Source: Streptosporangiaceae bacterium
GTDB lineage: Bacteria; Actinomycetota; Actinomycetes; Streptosporangiales; Streptosporangiaceae
Assembly: GCA_030040815.1 (NCBI GenBank)
Contig: JASHSZ010000737.1
Location: 1-8,020, forward strand
DNA length: 8,020 nt
Direction: 5' to 3'
The position numbers and the translations under genes were made by a program. Positions 7,235 to 8,020 of the stretch are shown here, in pieces. The notes beneath the pieces are model-generated. The model ran no database searches. It worked only from the letters and a program-made list of their open reading frames with translations, and was not told the DNA's origin. Position 1 is the first letter of the stretch. The number at the start of each line of letters is the position of its first letter.

Positions 7235-8020
7235 TCACAAGTGGTGTGCGTAGGAGTCGTACGGCGCGTCGGGGTCGCCGGTCGGCTCGAAGTGATCGAT
7301 GTTCTCCGCGGTCGTTCCCCACCGCTCCCTTGGCCGCCACACCGCGCGCACGCGCATGCCCATCCGCACGTCGGCCGGCTCGCAGCCGAGGATCAGGTGC
7401 TGGAACGGGATGTCCGCGCCGTCCAGCAGCACCGACGCGGCCACGTACGGGACCGGGACCCGCTGGCCCTGGAACGGCACGTTCACGACGCAGAACGTGG
7501 TGACCGTGCCGGTGTCGGGCAGCGCCACGTCGGTCGTGGTCGGCACCCCGCACGTCGGGCACGCACCCCGCGGCGGCACGTACACCTTGCCGCACGCCGG
7601 GCAGCGCTGGCCGATAATCCTGCCCTCGGCGAGCGCACGGAGGTAGCGGCTCTCCTCCGCGGACGCGCTGTGCTGGTAGCGCAGCTGGATAGGCGTGACG
7701 AGGATGCGCACCCCCGCCGTGTCGTCGCCCTCGCCGAGGAGGGGAACGGGCTCGCCTGCCGCCGCTGCCGTTCGCCCGCCAGCGCCGTCGTCGGTCTCGG
7801 CCTCGAAGCACGCGATGTCGGTGATTCTCCCGGCCGGCTCGGCCACCCACCGGGGGCGCACTCGCATCCCGGTGTGCACGGCCGCCGGGCTGGCCGCGTC
7901 CACCGCGTGCAGCAGGGCGGTGTCCGCGCCATCCAGCCGGATGAGCGCCCAGGCGAACGGCCGCGTCAGCGGCTGACCCGCGCTCGGCGCGGGCTGCCAT
8001 GACCAGGTCAGCACCGTGCC
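7235..8020 (-). CDS. DUF35 zinc-ribbon/OB-fold protein, partner of Ltp3/Ltp4 (5' end outside window)
   Basis: The frame is open to the window edge. The GTG at 8014 is an internal Val in a TGTVLTWSW beta-strand, so the N-terminus is missing and 261 residues are visible. The layout suggests two DUF35 units. The first shows only its OB-fold part (RPFAWALIRLDGADTALLHA, GMRVRPRW). After a linker the second is complete: a helix (YLRALAEGRIIG), a zinc ribbon RCPACG...ACPTCG with four Cys codons at 7601-7603, 7592-7594, 7559-7561 and 7550-7552, then an OB fold (TGTVTTFCVVN, VPYVAASVLLDGADIPFQHL, GMRVRAVW). DUF35 proteins dock onto thiolase-like enzymes and help bind the acyl-CoA; ChsH2 does this for Ltp2. 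Position and sequence correspond to Rv3521. It lies 12 bp upstream of ltp4 in one operon. Confidence 0.88.
   Translation of the reverse strand, partial: GTVLTWSWQPAPSAGQPLTRPFAWALIRLDGADTALLHAVDAASPAAVHTGMRVRPRWVAEPAGRITDIACFEAETDDGAGGRTAAAAGEPVPLLGEGDDTAGVRILVTPIQLRYQHSASAEESRYLRALAEGRIIGQRCPACGKVYVPPRGACPTCGVPTTTDVALPDTGTVTTFCVVNVPFQGQRVPVPYVAASVLLDGADIPFQHLILGCEPADVRMGMRVRAVWRPRERWGTTAENIDHFEPTGDPDAPYDSYAHHL

Noticed and set aside
6980..8002. 340-codon plus-strand ORF opposite the DUF35 gene
   Set aside because: An Arg/His-rich shadow with no motif; the minus strand carries a clear CPxCG zinc ribbon and OB fold.

Overview
The window is GC-rich DNA with the gene content of a sterol-using actinomycete (Mycobacterium, Rhodococcus, Pseudonocardia or Frankia-like). 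This rests on a CYP125-type sterol P450, an Ltp3/Ltp4/DUF35 cluster in the same order as M. tuberculosis Rv3523-Rv3522-Rv3521, and a DUF574-type methyltransferase remnant of a family typical of actinomycetes. The genus cannot be fixed from the sequence alone.

Layout. At the left edge, a CYP125-like steroid C26/C27 monooxygenase (+) enters from outside the window. It converges on a minus-strand polyhydroxyalkanoate (PHA) block read right to left: PHA synthase phaC (3779-2079), a small phasin (1991-1668) and an XRE-type repressor (1582-1193). The phasin has its own near-consensus promoter, and a perfect inverted repeat covers its -10 box. The neighbouring XRE protein is the obvious candidate to bind there.

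From about 3811 to 5000 the sequence is a scar zone. It holds the last ~45 codons of an acetyl-CoA acetyltransferase (thiolase) joined out of frame to the first ~55 codons of what looks like a GAF-type regulator, then an intergenic stretch with an imperfect inverted repeat. An intact small VOC/glyoxalase-family gene (+) follows, and then a frameshifted, truncated piece of a DUF574 SAM-dependent methyltransferase. None of these fragments shows as a clean ORF.

The right third is a tight minus-strand operon: a DUF35 zinc-ribbon/OB-fold protein (running off the window), ltp4 and ltp3. The spacing is 12 bp, then a GTGA start/stop overlap. Both thiolase-fold proteins lack the usual thiolase catalytic residues, which suggests carbon-carbon lyase (retro-aldol) chemistry on sterol side chains, by analogy with the Ltp2-DUF35 aldolase.

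Together the genes suggest that CYP125 starts side-chain oxidation, Ltp3/Ltp4/DUF35 cleave a (probably C24-branched) side-chain intermediate, and the released acyl-CoA could be stored as PHA by PhaC on phasin-coated granules. That link is inference from proximity. No RNA genes, CRISPR arrays, or intact mobile elements were seen.
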